From Otatea glauca (lineage: Eukaryota; Streptophyta; Magnoliopsida; Poales; Poaceae): a stretch of DNA of 64,000 nucleotides. The notes under the pieces are model-generated. The model was not told where the DNA came from. It was given only the letters and a program-made list of their open reading frames with translations, and ran no database searches. The translations under genes were made by a program, and so were the position numbers. Positions 11,515 to 23,055 of this stretch are shown piece by piece; position 1 is the first letter of the stretch, and the number at the start of each line of letters is the position of its first letter. The DNA lies in assembly GCA_036346275.1 (NCBI GenBank), contig JAYEVK010000234.1:186001-250000 (forward strand), written 5' to 3'.

Positions 11515-11844
11515 CTACCTCACGGTCTTGATTTGAGTAGTGCCCATATGGTAAGCATCGAGGGTCACCCAAATCTCATGAGCGGAACGGAGGTGAGAAA
11601 TCCTATCATACTCACTGCGGCTAAGACCCTGTATGAGAATGTTCCTTGCCTTAGCATTCGCCTCAACGTCAGCCATATTTCCGACCATGAAGTTTTCATC
11701 AGCAGGAACCTCATACGGGAGTTTCACCTTTTGCCATATCAGGAAGCCCTGTACAGTGATGTATGACTCCATCCGCGATTTCCAAAATGGAAAATCAACT
11801 CCAGCAAAAATAGGAGGCTTGGTGGAATACTTGTCCATCGCCAT
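11515..11844 (-). pseudogene. Copia gag N-terminal domain
   Basis: The 109-residue frame starts with MAMDKYSTKPPIFAGVDF and contains FWKSRMESYI and EIWVTLDAYHMGT, all conserved in the UBN2-type gag of plant copia elements. It starts about 55 nt inside the 5' LTR, as expected for the first gag codon. A stop at its end truncates the polyprotein. Confidence 0.85.
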
Positions 11845-11883
11845 GGCTCTTGAGACCGATCATGATCTATGAAAGAGCAAAAC

Positions 11884-11897
11884 TGGCTCTGATACCA
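11884..11897 (-). other. Copia primer binding site (initiator Met tRNA type)
   Basis: The minus strand reads TGGTATCAGAGCCA two bases inside the 5' LTR. This complements the 3' end of plant initiator methionine tRNA, the usual primer of copia elements. Confidence 0.9.
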
Positions 11898-11899
11898 AT

Positions 11900-14027
11900 T
11901 GAAATATCGGAATAACGATCAGAGGGGGGTGAATGATCCCAAAATAAATTTTCCCACCTCTTGGATAAATACCACCCAAACAAAGCACTACTTGAAAAGA
12001 ATAGAGACTAGAGAAAACAAAACGCAGTAAAAACTGTGTTCAGAAAACAGCACGACTTCAAAAGCAAAATCAATGGGATTTTGAATCTAACAATCCAGTG
12101 ACCATGCAACTTGGTAGATGTGATCCTTAGGATGTCAGGAACCTATTCCAACCATCGATTTGAAGAAACAACGTCAAAGTTCCGCCTTTTTTCGCTGAGA
12201 AGGAAAATCCACCAAGAACAAGCAAAAAGCAAATCTGTGATCTAGGCTTGCTCGTGAGATTCTAATGATCAAGATAGACTTGAATGCCTTCTCACAAGTC
12301 ACATCAAGCAAGGAATGATAAGAATAAACATCAAAACTCGATCAATCAATAATTCATCATGAAGGGACAAAAGATCGATTTCTTGCAGAACTTGAACCAA
12401 GATTGCCGAGAGGATTGGGATATGATCTGAGTGAAGATTCATCCAATCAAGCTCTCATCCTTGGCAACAAGAACCAGAAGCAAGTAGAAGGAGAGGAGGC
12501 AAATCCAACTTGCATAAGGTAAAAGCGAGAATGTAAATACTGAATTTAAATTGCATGAAGTAAAGACATAATGTAAGTGCAGAATTTAAATTCAGAATTG
12601 AGAAAAAGATCTTTGTAATTTCTGGATAGAAGTTTTACAAAGCCTCACAACATGTAGGCAAAGCTCATGAGAGCAACAACAATTTCTCTGAAAACTTCCA
12701 CGGAGGGGAGGCTGCCCCTTCCGCTCTATTTATAGTGTACTGGGATCAATTCCTACCCTTGGATGTCTTGCTTCAATCCTAAGCCAACTTCCAAAAGCCA
12801 GGATTTATTCGCACACTGTCACTCTCAACCACTCTCAACTACTCTCAGGTACTCTCAGGTAAACCCGAAACCCACTACCATACAGGATTTTGCACATATT
12901 TCAAAGCAAGCTACACTTATCCACTACTCTATCTTCCAGAACTGCAACCCAACAGCTCTCCTTGATCCAAGTAGTGATAAGCTAGCTTCTCTACTGATCT
13001 CTTGTCTCTTGGGACTGCATCGACTTCATCTCCGGCCATCTTCCGGCGAACATCCGACCAACTTGAACCTCCGACCATCCCATGCCTAGTTCCAGCCTCC
13101 CTTCGCCTCACCATGACCACCAAATGAAGTCCTACATCCACAAGGACAAGAAAAAACTTCTTGGTTCCACCATGGACCAAGCGCATCAATTCGATCATGA
13201 ATTGGGGTTAGAACAGACCAAAATGGACCAAAACACTTCATCCTGTTTTCAATACAGCAGTAATCTTCTCAATTTTTTATGATTTTTTATGTTGCTCAGA
13301 TGAAACACTTGTCAACATGAAAAAGTTGCGTTTCAAAATTCTCTACAACTTTCATGTAGAAACATAATTTGTTTGAGCACCTCTAAAAAGGCATATTACT
13401 GCACGCTGTCAAAACTGGTCCGCCGCAAACGTGAAATTCTCTGTTAACATTCCCGATTTTCTATGATTGTTTTTGTTGCTCAAATGACAAACTTGTCAAC
13501 ATGAAAAATATGCGTCTTGAAATTCTCTACAATGTTCATGTATACCAAATAATTGTTTGAGTAAGGGAAGACCTTCAAAAATGCTAATTACTATCGGCTG
13601 TCAAAACCGGTCCGGCGTAAACGTGAAACTCACTGAGACTTTGTCCAGCGCGAAAAAAATCAGTCCAGCGCAAATGGGAAACTCTCTGTTTCCCTCTTCC
13701 CTTGGTCCGGCGCAAATGAGAAACTCTCTTTTTATCATTTCCCTTGGTCCGGCGCAAAAGGAAAACTCTCTATTTTCTCATTTTCCTTGGTCCGGCGCAA
13801 AAGCAAATCATTTCTTCCTCGGTCCGGCGCAAATGCAACTCATGCAACATTTGGTCCGGCGCAAACATGAAACCGATTAAACTAGGTCTGGCATAACCTA
13901 TCATGCCGGCACAAAAATACTTCCAACTTGAAATCATTTTAAATCCAAACTCAAATCTAAGCTATCCTAGATCACATAAAGTCAAATACTCATCACAAAC
14001 ATGGATGGACCTCCACATGGTCCTTCA
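11900..14027 (-). repeat. Copia 5' LTR (right copy)
   Basis: This 2,128-bp LTR begins TGAAAT and ends CCTTCA on the plus strand. It lies upstream of gag on the minus strand and so would hold the promoter. It matches 2,072-4,239 almost throughout, with one fewer minisatellite unit. Confidence 0.93.
12724..12735 (-). promoter_or_regulatory. TATA box of the copia 5' LTR
   Basis: The minus strand reads CTATAAATAGAG, a strong plant TATA box, in the middle of the 5' LTR. The identical motif occurs at the equivalent place in the other LTR (2,895-2,906). The transcription start was not determined. Confidence 0.55.
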
Positions 14028-14032
14028 GCAAC

Positions 14033-14209
14033 CATGAACATGGACAAAAGTACGATACAGGTGCGCCTTTTGAAATTGTAAAAAGGCCGAATGGACTATG
14101 CTTTATGGGCAGAGGATGTTAACACTTGAATAGTTAACCATACGACACCCACAGGGAGTGTTGGTCATCAGGACAGCGTGAACGGGGCTACTGGTCATGA
14201 TTGTGGCAA
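14033..14209. other. MULE 3' region next to the copia insertion
   Basis: No gene is seen. This is the part of the MULE between the copia insertion and the Cys-rich coiled-coil remnant. Confidence 0.4.
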
Positions 14210-14890
14210 GCACAACTGCAGTTGGCATTGCCGCAACAGTAGTAAGTGTAGTAGTCACTGCCGAGGTGGACGATCTCCTCACTGTCCCTCTCCCTGAGAC
14301 TTTGACAGCATAGGTTGTTATTCTGGGTCTGGAGCTCTAAGTTCTACCTGCGGAGCTGTTCGTTCTCTTTCTTGACTTTGATAAGGTCCTCTCCCTTTTC
14401 ACCAAGGCATACCAGCAATTTTTGGATGTAACATTCAGCACCTAAGGGATACGGTTCGTCCACTCATTCAGTAAATTTGCAATCCTTGGTCTGCAAGTAA
14501 GAGTACGTGTCATAGAGCGAGACATGTGTCGAATGGTATGTAAGAGTTGTAGCGATTATCATGAATAGAGGGCATCAGTAGAAACGACGTCCTGGGCTGG
14601 AATTGGACTCGTCCAAACCTGCACAATAGTGTTGAGGTCATGCTTGCATGTCGGCCACTTCAGGGGGTGGAGTGGGAAGTCATCATGGATTGGATTCTTA
14701 GGGGTGTAGTAGTCCCCTATTCGAATGGAAACATCTGGGCTGGGAGGGTCGGGGTCTTGGGGACCATAGATTTCATGGACCTCGAGTGAAGGATCACAAC
14801 CTCGAAACCATGAAGGGTCGGCGCCTCGAGGTGCAGCATGACCCCGTCTACCCCTCTAACGGCTTGAGCTGCCTCATCTATCTATCATTG
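14210..14890 (-). pseudogene. Coiled-coil / Cys-rich (GRF-zinc-finger-like) protein remnant in the MULE
   Basis: On the minus strand, fragments in shifting frames read PLHPLKWPTCKHDLNTIVQVW, then YSYLQTKDCKFTE, then AECYIQKLLVCLGEKGEDLI and a Lys/Glu/Gln-rich helix (KVKKENEQLRR). The tail is very rich in Cys and His: YYCCGNANCSCACHNHDQ. The spacing of CKH, a downstream aromatic-Cys block and a final Trp/Glu motif recalls the GRF zinc finger seen in plant transposon proteins; this is a by-eye resemblance. At least three stops or shifts break it. It lies downstream of the PMD ORF on the same strand. Confidence 0.4.
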
Positions 14891-14984
14891 CAATGGAGTG
14901 GAGGTTGGACTAGTGAAGAAGTGTTATCTGGGTGGCCGGTGGTTTTATAGGCAGTGTGTAGTCGATGCATGACTCATAGAGTGG

Positions 14985-15300
14985 GGGTAGCGTATCCTCA
15001 CTTTGGTCTGATAAAGCTAGTTGCAGCTTATTGTCACTTCGGTCTAAGAAAGTGATGAGCAGTGTGTTGTCAAATCGGGCTAACAAAGAAATAGCCAATG
15101 CGTTGTCACTTTGTTATGAGAAAGCTGAGGTAGCATGTTGTGAAATCAGGATGACAAAACAATAGGCAGTGTGTTGTACAATTGGCCTGAAAAAGCTAAT
15201 GGGTGTATGTTTTCCAATCATCCTGACAAAGTTGCTGGCTTTGTGTTATCCAATCGACCTGACATAGATGCTGACTTCTTGTGGTCAATTCGCCCTACCA
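14985..15300. repeat. Degenerate tandem repeat, unit about 55-60 bp
   Basis: A phrase like tgacaaagctgNtggcagtgtgttgtcaaatcggcc recurs five to six times with drift (gatgagcagtgtgttgtcaaatcggg, aataggcagtgtgttgtacaattggcc, gctggctttgtgttatccaatcgacc). It lies in the MULE between the PMD and coiled-coil remnants. Confidence 0.6.
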
Positions 15301-15499
15301 TAGCATGTTAGATGTGGTAAACCAGGTGGGACTGTGTTGTAACATCCATTGTAATCATTATCGGTAATCGTTCGTTACTCGTGAGTGTGCACGCACAGAT
15401 AATTGGGCAATACGAAGTAACAAATTGATAAGTGAGGAAGAATTGAGTACAAAAAGACTAAGTCCAAAGAGTTTGACATGTAATAGCACATAAGTCAAG

Positions 15500-17992
15500 A
15501 AAGCAAAAACACTAGCCGCGGTTGTTGCGCGATGCAACCCCTCGTGTAGTCCCCGGTCTCCTCTGACACTGCATATGTTCGGATGGATATGTTAGCTGGT
15601 CAGGTGGGAGTCCTCGAGTAGTCCTAGTAGGCCGCACTGGGGCTAGCGGAGTAACGAAGGCAGCCTGCGATGGCTGGCATCAGAGAGCTGCGATGAACCA
15701 AGGACAACACCTGGCAACTGCTCGGGGATGTCGACCAACCAGTCCGCCAGTACAGCATCATCATCGTAGGACGGGTCACTGGACCTGGTCGTGTTGTCAT
15801 CGTGTGCTACATCATTCAATGCTGAGAAACATTTTATGTTAGCACACCACAGAATGCAGAGAATGTAATGGACGAAAGAATACCTTGAAGGTGTACCTGA
15901 AGTCATGTGGATGTGTGATGTGGAACGCTGCCAACTGGAGCCCCACAGCACATCAGGATGAGGGGCGATCTGCGTGTGCGCTGTCCCAGCTGTGGTGTGC
16001 AGAGTGTGTCGACCATGTACAATGGAGGAACAGGTGTGCACCTACACCACATCGTCGTCCCTAGGCCTCCTGCGGGATGTAAGGTGGACAATGTGCATCA
16101 CTTTATGGTAAGCACGCTGCAATGCCCCTCTCAGATAGTCCATGTTGAGCTCCAACATATCCCCTCAGCCAACTTGAGACATTAGTGAGGCAAACTCCTC
16201 GAAAGCCTCCCTGACAAGGTTGCTCTATGCACACATTGAAAGCCTTGTTAGTTGTTACAATTGCATTAATGGTATATTATATGATATGTGAAAAGAAGTA
16301 CTAACTGAGCAATGAAAAACTGAGTCCGACTGCATAGGGTAGGTGTCCATCATAGAGGGAACGTGCCTCAGAGGTGACTCGACAACACGCACGACTCGAA
16401 CACATGTGTGTGGGTTGTACCACCAGATGTAGTCCTCGTACGTGTCGTGGTCATAAGGGGCAGTCTCGTCATGTAAGTCAAGCATGAGGCGGCATGCGTG
16501 CCACCCAGCTCGTAGAACCATTGAAACCCTTGCGTGTATGCCTGCAAAAAAAGATTCGCAACATAACCTCATTAGTAAGGACATACATAGTACGATGCAA
16601 TTGAAAGTGATGTAAAGGAGAACTAACATGTGCACGTTTGGCTACACGACATCACCAATGGGGATGTGGAACACTTGCCAGAGACCGAATTTCCTCATCG
16701 CATGGTGGACATTGTAGGTCTCCATGTAAACGTTGTACACCATGTGACTACGTGAGCTAGAAGGGGGTGTCACGGGTGCACTGCAATGACAAGACCTGAG
16801 GTGCTCGCACGTCGACAAGCTCTGGGAGGTACAGATGCCAAATGACACGATCATTCATGAGCTGGTCAAACATCGCTACGTACTTGGGGTACAATGCGTG
16901 CGACATGATTGGGATGAAAGTCAGCTACAAAAAGAGGCAAACAAGAGACCGTTAGTATGGAATATGGCAAACTATTATACAATTCACGATAAAGGTGATA
17001 GTACTAACCCGTCGGCAACACCACAACGTCCCCTGGTAGGACGGTCCATGAACCTAGGGGCCCCGTAGAGGATTGCTCCGTAAGGTCCCAACTCTATGTG
17101 TGATCATCCGATTTGGAACCTCTCAAAAGACCACAGCTAAAGAAGTAGAGGACATCCGGTGAGGTTGAGGCATCCGCCACGCAACGACACCAGTCGCAAA
17201 GCGCCCGGTAGGTGACAACTATAGTCGGGCCCCAAGCTAGCTGCGGGATCTCCTCCAGGTCAGCATCTGCGATCATCCTTGTGTACTGGATCATGTGCTT
17301 GTCGACGCTGTCCCCGTGGGACGAGCAGAACAAGCCCCAGCCAAACAACCAAAGTAGGTATGCCTCGAAGTGGTGACTCACGACGTAGTCCCCCACTCCG
17401 TCCGCCATCCTCTATGGCTGCAAAAAGTAATGGTCAGTTTGATAACAGGAATGCAAAACAAAATGGAAATGTTTGAATAAAATCACACTTATGTAGAACT
17501 GTAGCAACCACTTCTGTGTCGGACCGTGCTCACTAGTGAACATCGTGTACCCTGCCTCCTTAGGTAGCACATCCATGAACCTGTTGAGGAGCTCTGTACA
17601 CCACTCTAGATGGACGTCGTTAGGCACAACTGCGTCCCTAGAGTAAGGAAGGCCCAGTAGGTAACTGACACCCTCAAGTGTTGGTGTCATCTCACCGCAT
17701 AGGAGGTAAAAGGTGTGTGTCTCCGGTCGCCAACGATCAACAAGAGCGGTCAGTAAGCTCCTATCGAACAGGAGCCTCCTGGAGGCACCACACCTGTCCT
17801 ACGCATCGGCGTCTGTCACCTCCACCATCCATGCTAAGGGAAGTAACCCTGCCGCTCTCAACCTACAGAAAAAACATTATTAGTACGATCGTTCCATACA
17901 TATAAGATATTGTAATGTAACTATGACAAAAGTGCATTAACCTCATAATCCATCATGGATCGATCTTCCATGCTCTCATGGGGTACGCAAGT
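15500..17992 (-). pseudogene. Plant mobile domain (PMD) protein remnant, main part
   Basis: The clearest block is at 17,412-17,690: EMTPTLEGVSYLLGLPYSRD in a 92-codon frame, the hallmark of the plant mobile domain (aminotransferase-like PMD, as in MAIN/MAIL1). It follows DRWRPETHTFYLLCG immediately upstream. Further blocks are FEAYLLWLFGWGLFCSSHGD and VVTYRALCDWC (17,094-17,408). IELGPYGAILYGAPRFMDRP follows at about 17,010-17,070, HMVYNVYMETYNVHHAMRKFG at about 16,660-16,750, and GWHACRLMLDLHDETAPYDH at 16,255-16,635. Spliced exons are likely (GT/AG-like boundaries at several block ends), but a premature stop near 17,800 and other breaks suggest a pseudogene. The gypsy element split off its N-terminal part (29,918-30,045). 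Confidence 0.78.
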
Positions 17993-20900
17993 TGTAAGGA
18001 CCCGAATCCACTGATTCGAACCCACTGTGTTTACCGCACTAGTCCCAGGATCAACGCTAGTGCACACAGCTTAACATTGGTACATATCACATCATACACA
18101 ACGATAATAGAATAATAGTTCATTTATTGATATAGCTAAATGTATGATCTTATGACCAACTTACATTATTAAGCCACGCAGGCAAGGCGAGAATATAAAC
18201 TAATAATTAAGCAAATGGAAAGTAGAAAGCGTAGATAGCTCATCGGTTCACCACAGGCAACCAACAAGGCTCGGACCCTAATGACTCGTGTCTTCTTGGA
18301 CCTCATCTTCCAACACAGTGTAGATTCTTCAAGCTGTTGATTATTGTTATTTGGCAAGGGTGAGTACTTAAAGCACTCAACAAGTTGTGCATGTAATGCG
18401 ATTCTATTTATCTATATGTAAGGCTTATTCCAAAGGATAGGCTATCATGGCTATTTTGCAATAAGCAGCATTTATGAACAAATACAATAATAGATTGTAA
18501 AGAATGTAAAACGAATAGCAATAATAAATAAATTCAGTATTTCTCAAGTAAACCAAGTTTCCAATCCTAAATCAAGTTCCAATCTTCCATATGGCAATCC
18601 TGCCATCCCAACCAAGTTGTCCGATTTATTAAACTAACCCTTAACTGTAATTCCCGAGCATTGCTCAATACCGCGAGCACGGCTATCCGAATAGTTTCAC
18701 ACTCTGCAGAGGTTATGCACTTTACCCACGTGATACAACCAAACACCACAAAGGCGAGAGATTATAACAAAGCCTTTACAATGCTCTATCTTAATCCGGT
18801 ACTACCCGCTAAGGTTTCAACACTGGCGGGTCTGTAAACCACATCCAGGGCCCCCCTCTTGCGCCATGTGAATTACACCCTGACCCGGGAACTCACACCG
18901 ACCACGATAGTATCAACATTAAGACTTTGCAAATTACTCAGCTAGGCTGGCCCATACCAGACATGTGGTTGCATGATTGACTCAGGTCAAAGGCTTGCAA
19001 GGTTAAGTCCTTAGTGTGATCAAGGCAAGACTTCCACATACCATCTGCCCATCGGGCCCACCTTGGCCTCTTCGCCCTTGCCACTTGCCCCAATCTAAGT
19101 GATTATCACCCAGTTGATTACCAAGCACCACGTGCCATCAACAATTCAACATCGTTGCGTGACATGACTCGCCACAACAACTCAATCTCATCGTGTGATC
19201 CCACATGACACACAAGTTCATAACATTGTTCCATATTCCATTAATCAAGATTAATTATCAATGGTGATGACACATGTGATGACGTGGCATGGCTAAGCAA
19301 CTAATACGAACTAAACCTCCAATGTTGATTATAATTATTAACCAACTATATTAAACCAATCTAGGGTGACAATGGATCATGGCATACAATGACAAGGTAG
19401 GGTATAGATCAATCGGTATTTTAGCTAAGCCCAAACTAATTTGAAACAGTTGTATATTTGAAATATATGCAATAGTGTAAATCAAACATAGCTATTTTAT
19501 AAACATGGGTTCAACATGATCAAAGCACAACTTGCCTTGGAATAGGTCCTGATCTTGATCTGAAGTTTGCTCTTGAGTTGCTTGATCTTCCTCCGAAGCG
19601 TCGCACAATTCAACGTCTCAGCGCTGCATCAAGAAGAAAAGCAAATAAATGCCAAACCAGAGAGCAATTGAACTCCAAAAATCAAATAAAATTCACCATT
19701 AAATAGATCTCAATTTTACAAATTTTTAGAAACTGGAATCACTCAAATCCGAGTTACGATGCAAAAGATATAGCCTTTTGAAGTTTGAAATAAATACTGA
19801 AATCAGAAATTCGAAATTAACAGATTTATTTTTATTACGAAAAAGCAATTTATGACGTCGACATGACGCCACGCTGACGTCAGCCCGGCGCCGACCAATC
19901 GACGCGCCACGTATCCGGCGCATAGACTAGGTCCACGAGACCTCCTGCGGTCCACCGCAGACCGGCCCACGACGGCGGCGCTGCGCCCGACACGCAAGAC
20001 AGCCAGATTAGGCTGCGGCGGCGGCGACGATCCGAGCGCACGAACCCGATCGAACGGACGCGGCCGAAAAGCTACGTGGCACGATCTCGACCGAAAGACC
20101 TAGATCGAACGGCCCGAAGCTTTTGAACCCGGCGATGAAGATGCGGCGGCGAGCTCTCACCGGACCCGAAGACGACGACCAAGGCAGCGGCGTTTTGGCG
20201 TGCTTCCGGCGAGATGACGCTGCGGATCCGGTTCAGCGCGACAAGATGAGTTCGAAACTGGTTCCGTCGCGGCGAAGAACTCCCTGCTGCCGTCGGGATC
20301 TCGCGAAAACTCTCGGCGACGCTTGCGTCACTTCCGGCGAGCTTTTGGCGACAAGACACGGCGATTCAGCAACGACGAGGAGCGGGCAAGCAAGCGGCGC
20401 AGATGGTTCAACATCGGGGCGGGGTCCGCAGCTTAAATAGCCCCCTCGGCAGTCGTGTCCGAGGCGGAGTTCGTTCCGTACGCGGCGGCGCTGTCCGAGT
20501 CCGTTACGGCGACGATTCCCGGAGACGACGAAGTCTCAACCGTCCACGCGTCGTGAATCGGACGGTCTCCCGTGCGCGTGACGTGGCGAAATCCGGGTCC
20601 TCCACGCGTCCTGATCCAACGGCTAAGGATCGCTAGGGTTTCATCGTTTGGGAAAAACGTCCACCCTCCGATCAAGATCCGACGGATGCGGCGATTCCAT
20701 CTAGAAAACGGGCGAACAGTGGGTACGGGCCAAGAGTCTGGGCTGCGAAATGGGCCCAAGCGCAAGATGTTGGCCTCGGCCGATCGCATTTACTTGAATT
20801 TTTAAAAGATTTCTTATTTAAAACAATTCCAGAAATTCATTCCATTTATTTTAAGCAACAAAAAAAACCAGGAAAAATCCATGAAAAATCTCAAAAATAC

Positions 20901-21108
20901 TTTGAGACTTTCTGGACTTAAATAAAATATTTTTGGCAAAACTTTATTTTAACTTTGCACAGATTTAAATAGATTTGAATAAAAGGCAATAAACTTGATT
21001 TGAATTTAATTCCAATAAATCCAGAAAAATCCAAATAAATTCCATAAAATCACAAATGCACTTTTAAGCAATAAAAACTTAATTAAGCTGAATTTTTGGA
21101 TTGTTACA
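17993..21108 (-). repeat. Gypsy 3' LTR (left copy)
   Basis: This 3,116-bp LTR starts TGTAAGGACCC on the plus strand and ends TTGTTACA. It is collinear with 26,838-29,912. Differences are unusually rich in 1-3 bp indels, mostly deletions in the other copy, and in CpG-type transitions. A TATTTAAG-type TATA element (minus strand) is near 20,433. Confidence 0.93.
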
Positions 21109-21109
21109 A

Positions 21110-21121
21110 ACCTCCCCCCTT
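21110..21121 (-). other. Gypsy polypurine tract
   Basis: The minus strand reads aaggggggaggt directly before the 3' LTR, the expected plus-strand priming site. Confidence 0.85.
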
Positions 21122-21148
21122 AACAGAATCTCGACCCGAGATTCAGGG

Positions 21149-21772
21149 CTAACTAGAGAATAGGTTCGGGAATTCTGACTTCAAATCTTCTTCTCGCTCC
21201 CAGGTGGCTTCACTCTCAGAATGATTGCTCCACTGAACTCTGCAAAAGCGAATAGTCTTGTTTCTGGTCTTGCGCTCCATAACATCCAAAATTCTGATCG
21301 GTTGCTCTTTATAAGTCAAATCTTCTTGCAGCTCTATCGCATCCAACGGGGTTTGTTCTGTTGGCACTCTGAGACACTTCTTAAGCTGCGACACATGGAA
21401 TACATCATGCACTCCTGCCAAGGACTGAGGCAATTCTAACTGATAAGCTACCTCTCCTCGACGGCTCAGAATCTTGAACGGACCAACATATCTTGGTGCA
21501 AGCTTCCCTTTAACGTGAAATCTTTTAACGCCCTTAAGAGGGGTAACCCTGAGATACACATGATCTTCTGGTTCAAAACTCAAATCTCGACGACGGTTGT
21601 CTGCGTAGCTTTTCTGTCTTGACTGTGCTATCTTCAACCTCTCTCTGATCATTGCGACTTGACTTTCGGCTTCCTCGAGAATGTCTGGCCCGAAAACCAA
21701 TCGCTCTCCTGTTTCATTCCAATTCAATGGAGTACGACAAGCACGTCCATACAACGCCTCAAGCGGTGACAT
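21149..21772 (-). pseudogene. Gypsy integrase C-terminal domain with chromodomain-like end
   Basis: This 207-residue frame begins inside the integrase (MSPLEALYGRACRTPLNW). It continues through the GPY-type module (GKLAPRYVGPFKILSRRGEV, AYQLELP, VHDVFHVSQLKK) and ends with a chromodomain-like tail (RFCRVQWSNHSESEATWERE). Chromodomains direct integration to heterochromatin. The segment is uninterrupted to its stop at 21,149, 40 bp from the LTR, so the pol 3' end is intact. It is cut off from the integrase core by frame breaks near 21,780-21,880. Confidence 0.92.
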
Positions 21773-21875
21773 CTTGAGCTAGCTTGATAACTATTATTGT
21801 AACTAAATTCGCATATGGCAAACACTTATCCCACGTCGTAGCATACGCTAGAAGCACGAGCTCTCAACATATCCT

Positions 21876-22208
21876 CTAAAATCGATTCACTCTTTCGGTC
21901 GACCATCCATCTGCGGGTGATATCTTTGTCTTGAAATTCAAGCGGGTCCCCATTGCTTCGTGCAACTTATTCCAAAACCTTGAGGTAAATTGGGTACCTC
22001 GTGCGACACAATCTTCTTGGGCACTCCATGCAAACATACAATCCTTGACATGTACAATTACGCCAAACGATCTCGGCGTAGGTGGTCTTTCTTGGGATGA
22101 AATGGCGACCTTGGTTAGACGATCCACTATAACCCAAATGGAATCGTAACCTTTACGAGTCTTAGGTAAACCGGTGATAAAATCCATTCGATTTCCTCCC
22201 ACTTCCAT
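21876..22208 (-). pseudogene. Gypsy integrase catalytic core, damaged
   Basis: This 110-residue frame shows MDFITGLPKTRKGYDSIWVI with the first catalytic Asp, then GTQFTSRFWNKLHEAMGTRL and a Glu in STERVNRF. The second catalytic Asp expected just before GTQFTS is not readable in this frame; the local sequence at about 21,995-22,010 appears shifted. The core would need frame continuity on both sides to function. Confidence 0.85.
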
Positions 22209-22221
22209 TCCGAATTTTCAA

Positions 22222-22716
22222 CTACGCAACAAACGGTGGTCTTTGATGCATAGCCTTTACTCTCTGACATATGTCGCATAATGCAACATGCTCAGCCACT
22301 TCACGCTTCATATTTGGCCACCAGAATCTCTCTTTCAAATCTTGGTACATCTTAGCGCTTCCTGGATGAATCGAGTACTTTGAATCATGAGCTTCCTCAA
22401 GAATCAATTGTTTCAACTCCTTTTTATCCGGTACACAAATTCGGCCTTTGAAGAACATGGTCCCTTGCTCATCCAGAGTAAAATCTAAGGCTAGGCCTTC
22501 TTCCTTTTTAGCCTTGATTTTAGAAATTTTATCGTCATCTTTCTGGCCTTCTCTAATCTGATCTTCCAGCGTTGGCTTTACTTCAAGTGCAGCTACCATT
22601 CCTTGCGGAACGACTTCCAATCTTAACTTCTGAAACTCCTTGCATAATTCCGGTTGATCCTCAATTGACAAGGTATTCGCGCTATGGCTCTTTCGACTCA
22701 GAGCATCTGCCACCAC
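22222..22716 (-). pseudogene. Gypsy RNase H end and integrase zinc finger
   Basis: The 164-residue frame starts MVADALSRKSHS, the conserved end of the RNase H/connection region of gypsy pol. It then has a Lys/Glu-rich linker and the HHCC zinc finger of integrase (EEAHDSKYSIHPGSAKMYQD, FWWPNMKREV, CDICQRVKA). The RNase H core itself, expected at 22,717-23,050, is heavily frame-broken: only short pieces can be read. Confidence 0.88.
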
Positions 22717-23055
22717 ATTGGCTTTTCCAGGTGATAATGGATTCCCACATTATAATCCTTAATTAGCTCCACCATCTTCATTGTCTCATATTCAGTCGAC
22801 TTGAGTGAATATGTATTTGAGACTCTTATGGTCCGTATATATCTCACATCTATTTCCTATGAGATAATGACGCCATATCTTTAAAGCATGCACCACGCAC
22901 TAATTCCAAATCATGCGTTGGATAATTCACTTCATGTGGTCTTAATTGTCTTGGCGCGATAAGCAACGACTTTGCCTTCTTGCATTAACACGCATCCCGT
23001 GCCTTGCTTGAAGCATCGCAATAGATATCAAATCCATTACGCACATCAAGCAACA

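Larger units (their letters stand above)
2072..14027 (-). mobile_element. Ty1/copia LTR retrotransposon, SIRE/Maximus-like, complete ends
   Basis: The element has two long LTRs (2,072-4,239 and 11,900-14,027), a methionine-tRNA-type primer site inside the right LTR and a polypurine tract inside the left LTR, so it is transcribed right to left. The 5-bp sequence GCAAC directly flanks it at 2,067-2,071 and 14,028-14,032, a perfect target duplication. Domain order on the minus strand is gag, protease region, integrase, reverse transcriptase, RNase H, then a 2-kb non-coding spacer; integrase before RT defines copia. The long gag with two CCHC knuckles, long LTRs and initiator-Met primer site fit the SIRE/Maximus lineage (inference). 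The frames carry several stops and shifts, so this copy is not autonomous. It lies inside the MULE left arm. Confidence 0.93.

Noticed and set aside
20072..20640. Possible GC-rich gene 5' end or CpG-island promoter
   Set aside because: The same GC-rich block recurs at 28,890-29,500 as part of the second LTR.
17678..20805. Several 75-118 codon frames in the gypsy LTR GC-rich half (for example 20,123-20,440 and 20,433-20,789)
   Set aside because: They exist on both strands in GC-rich LTR sequence and are not preserved in the other LTR copy.
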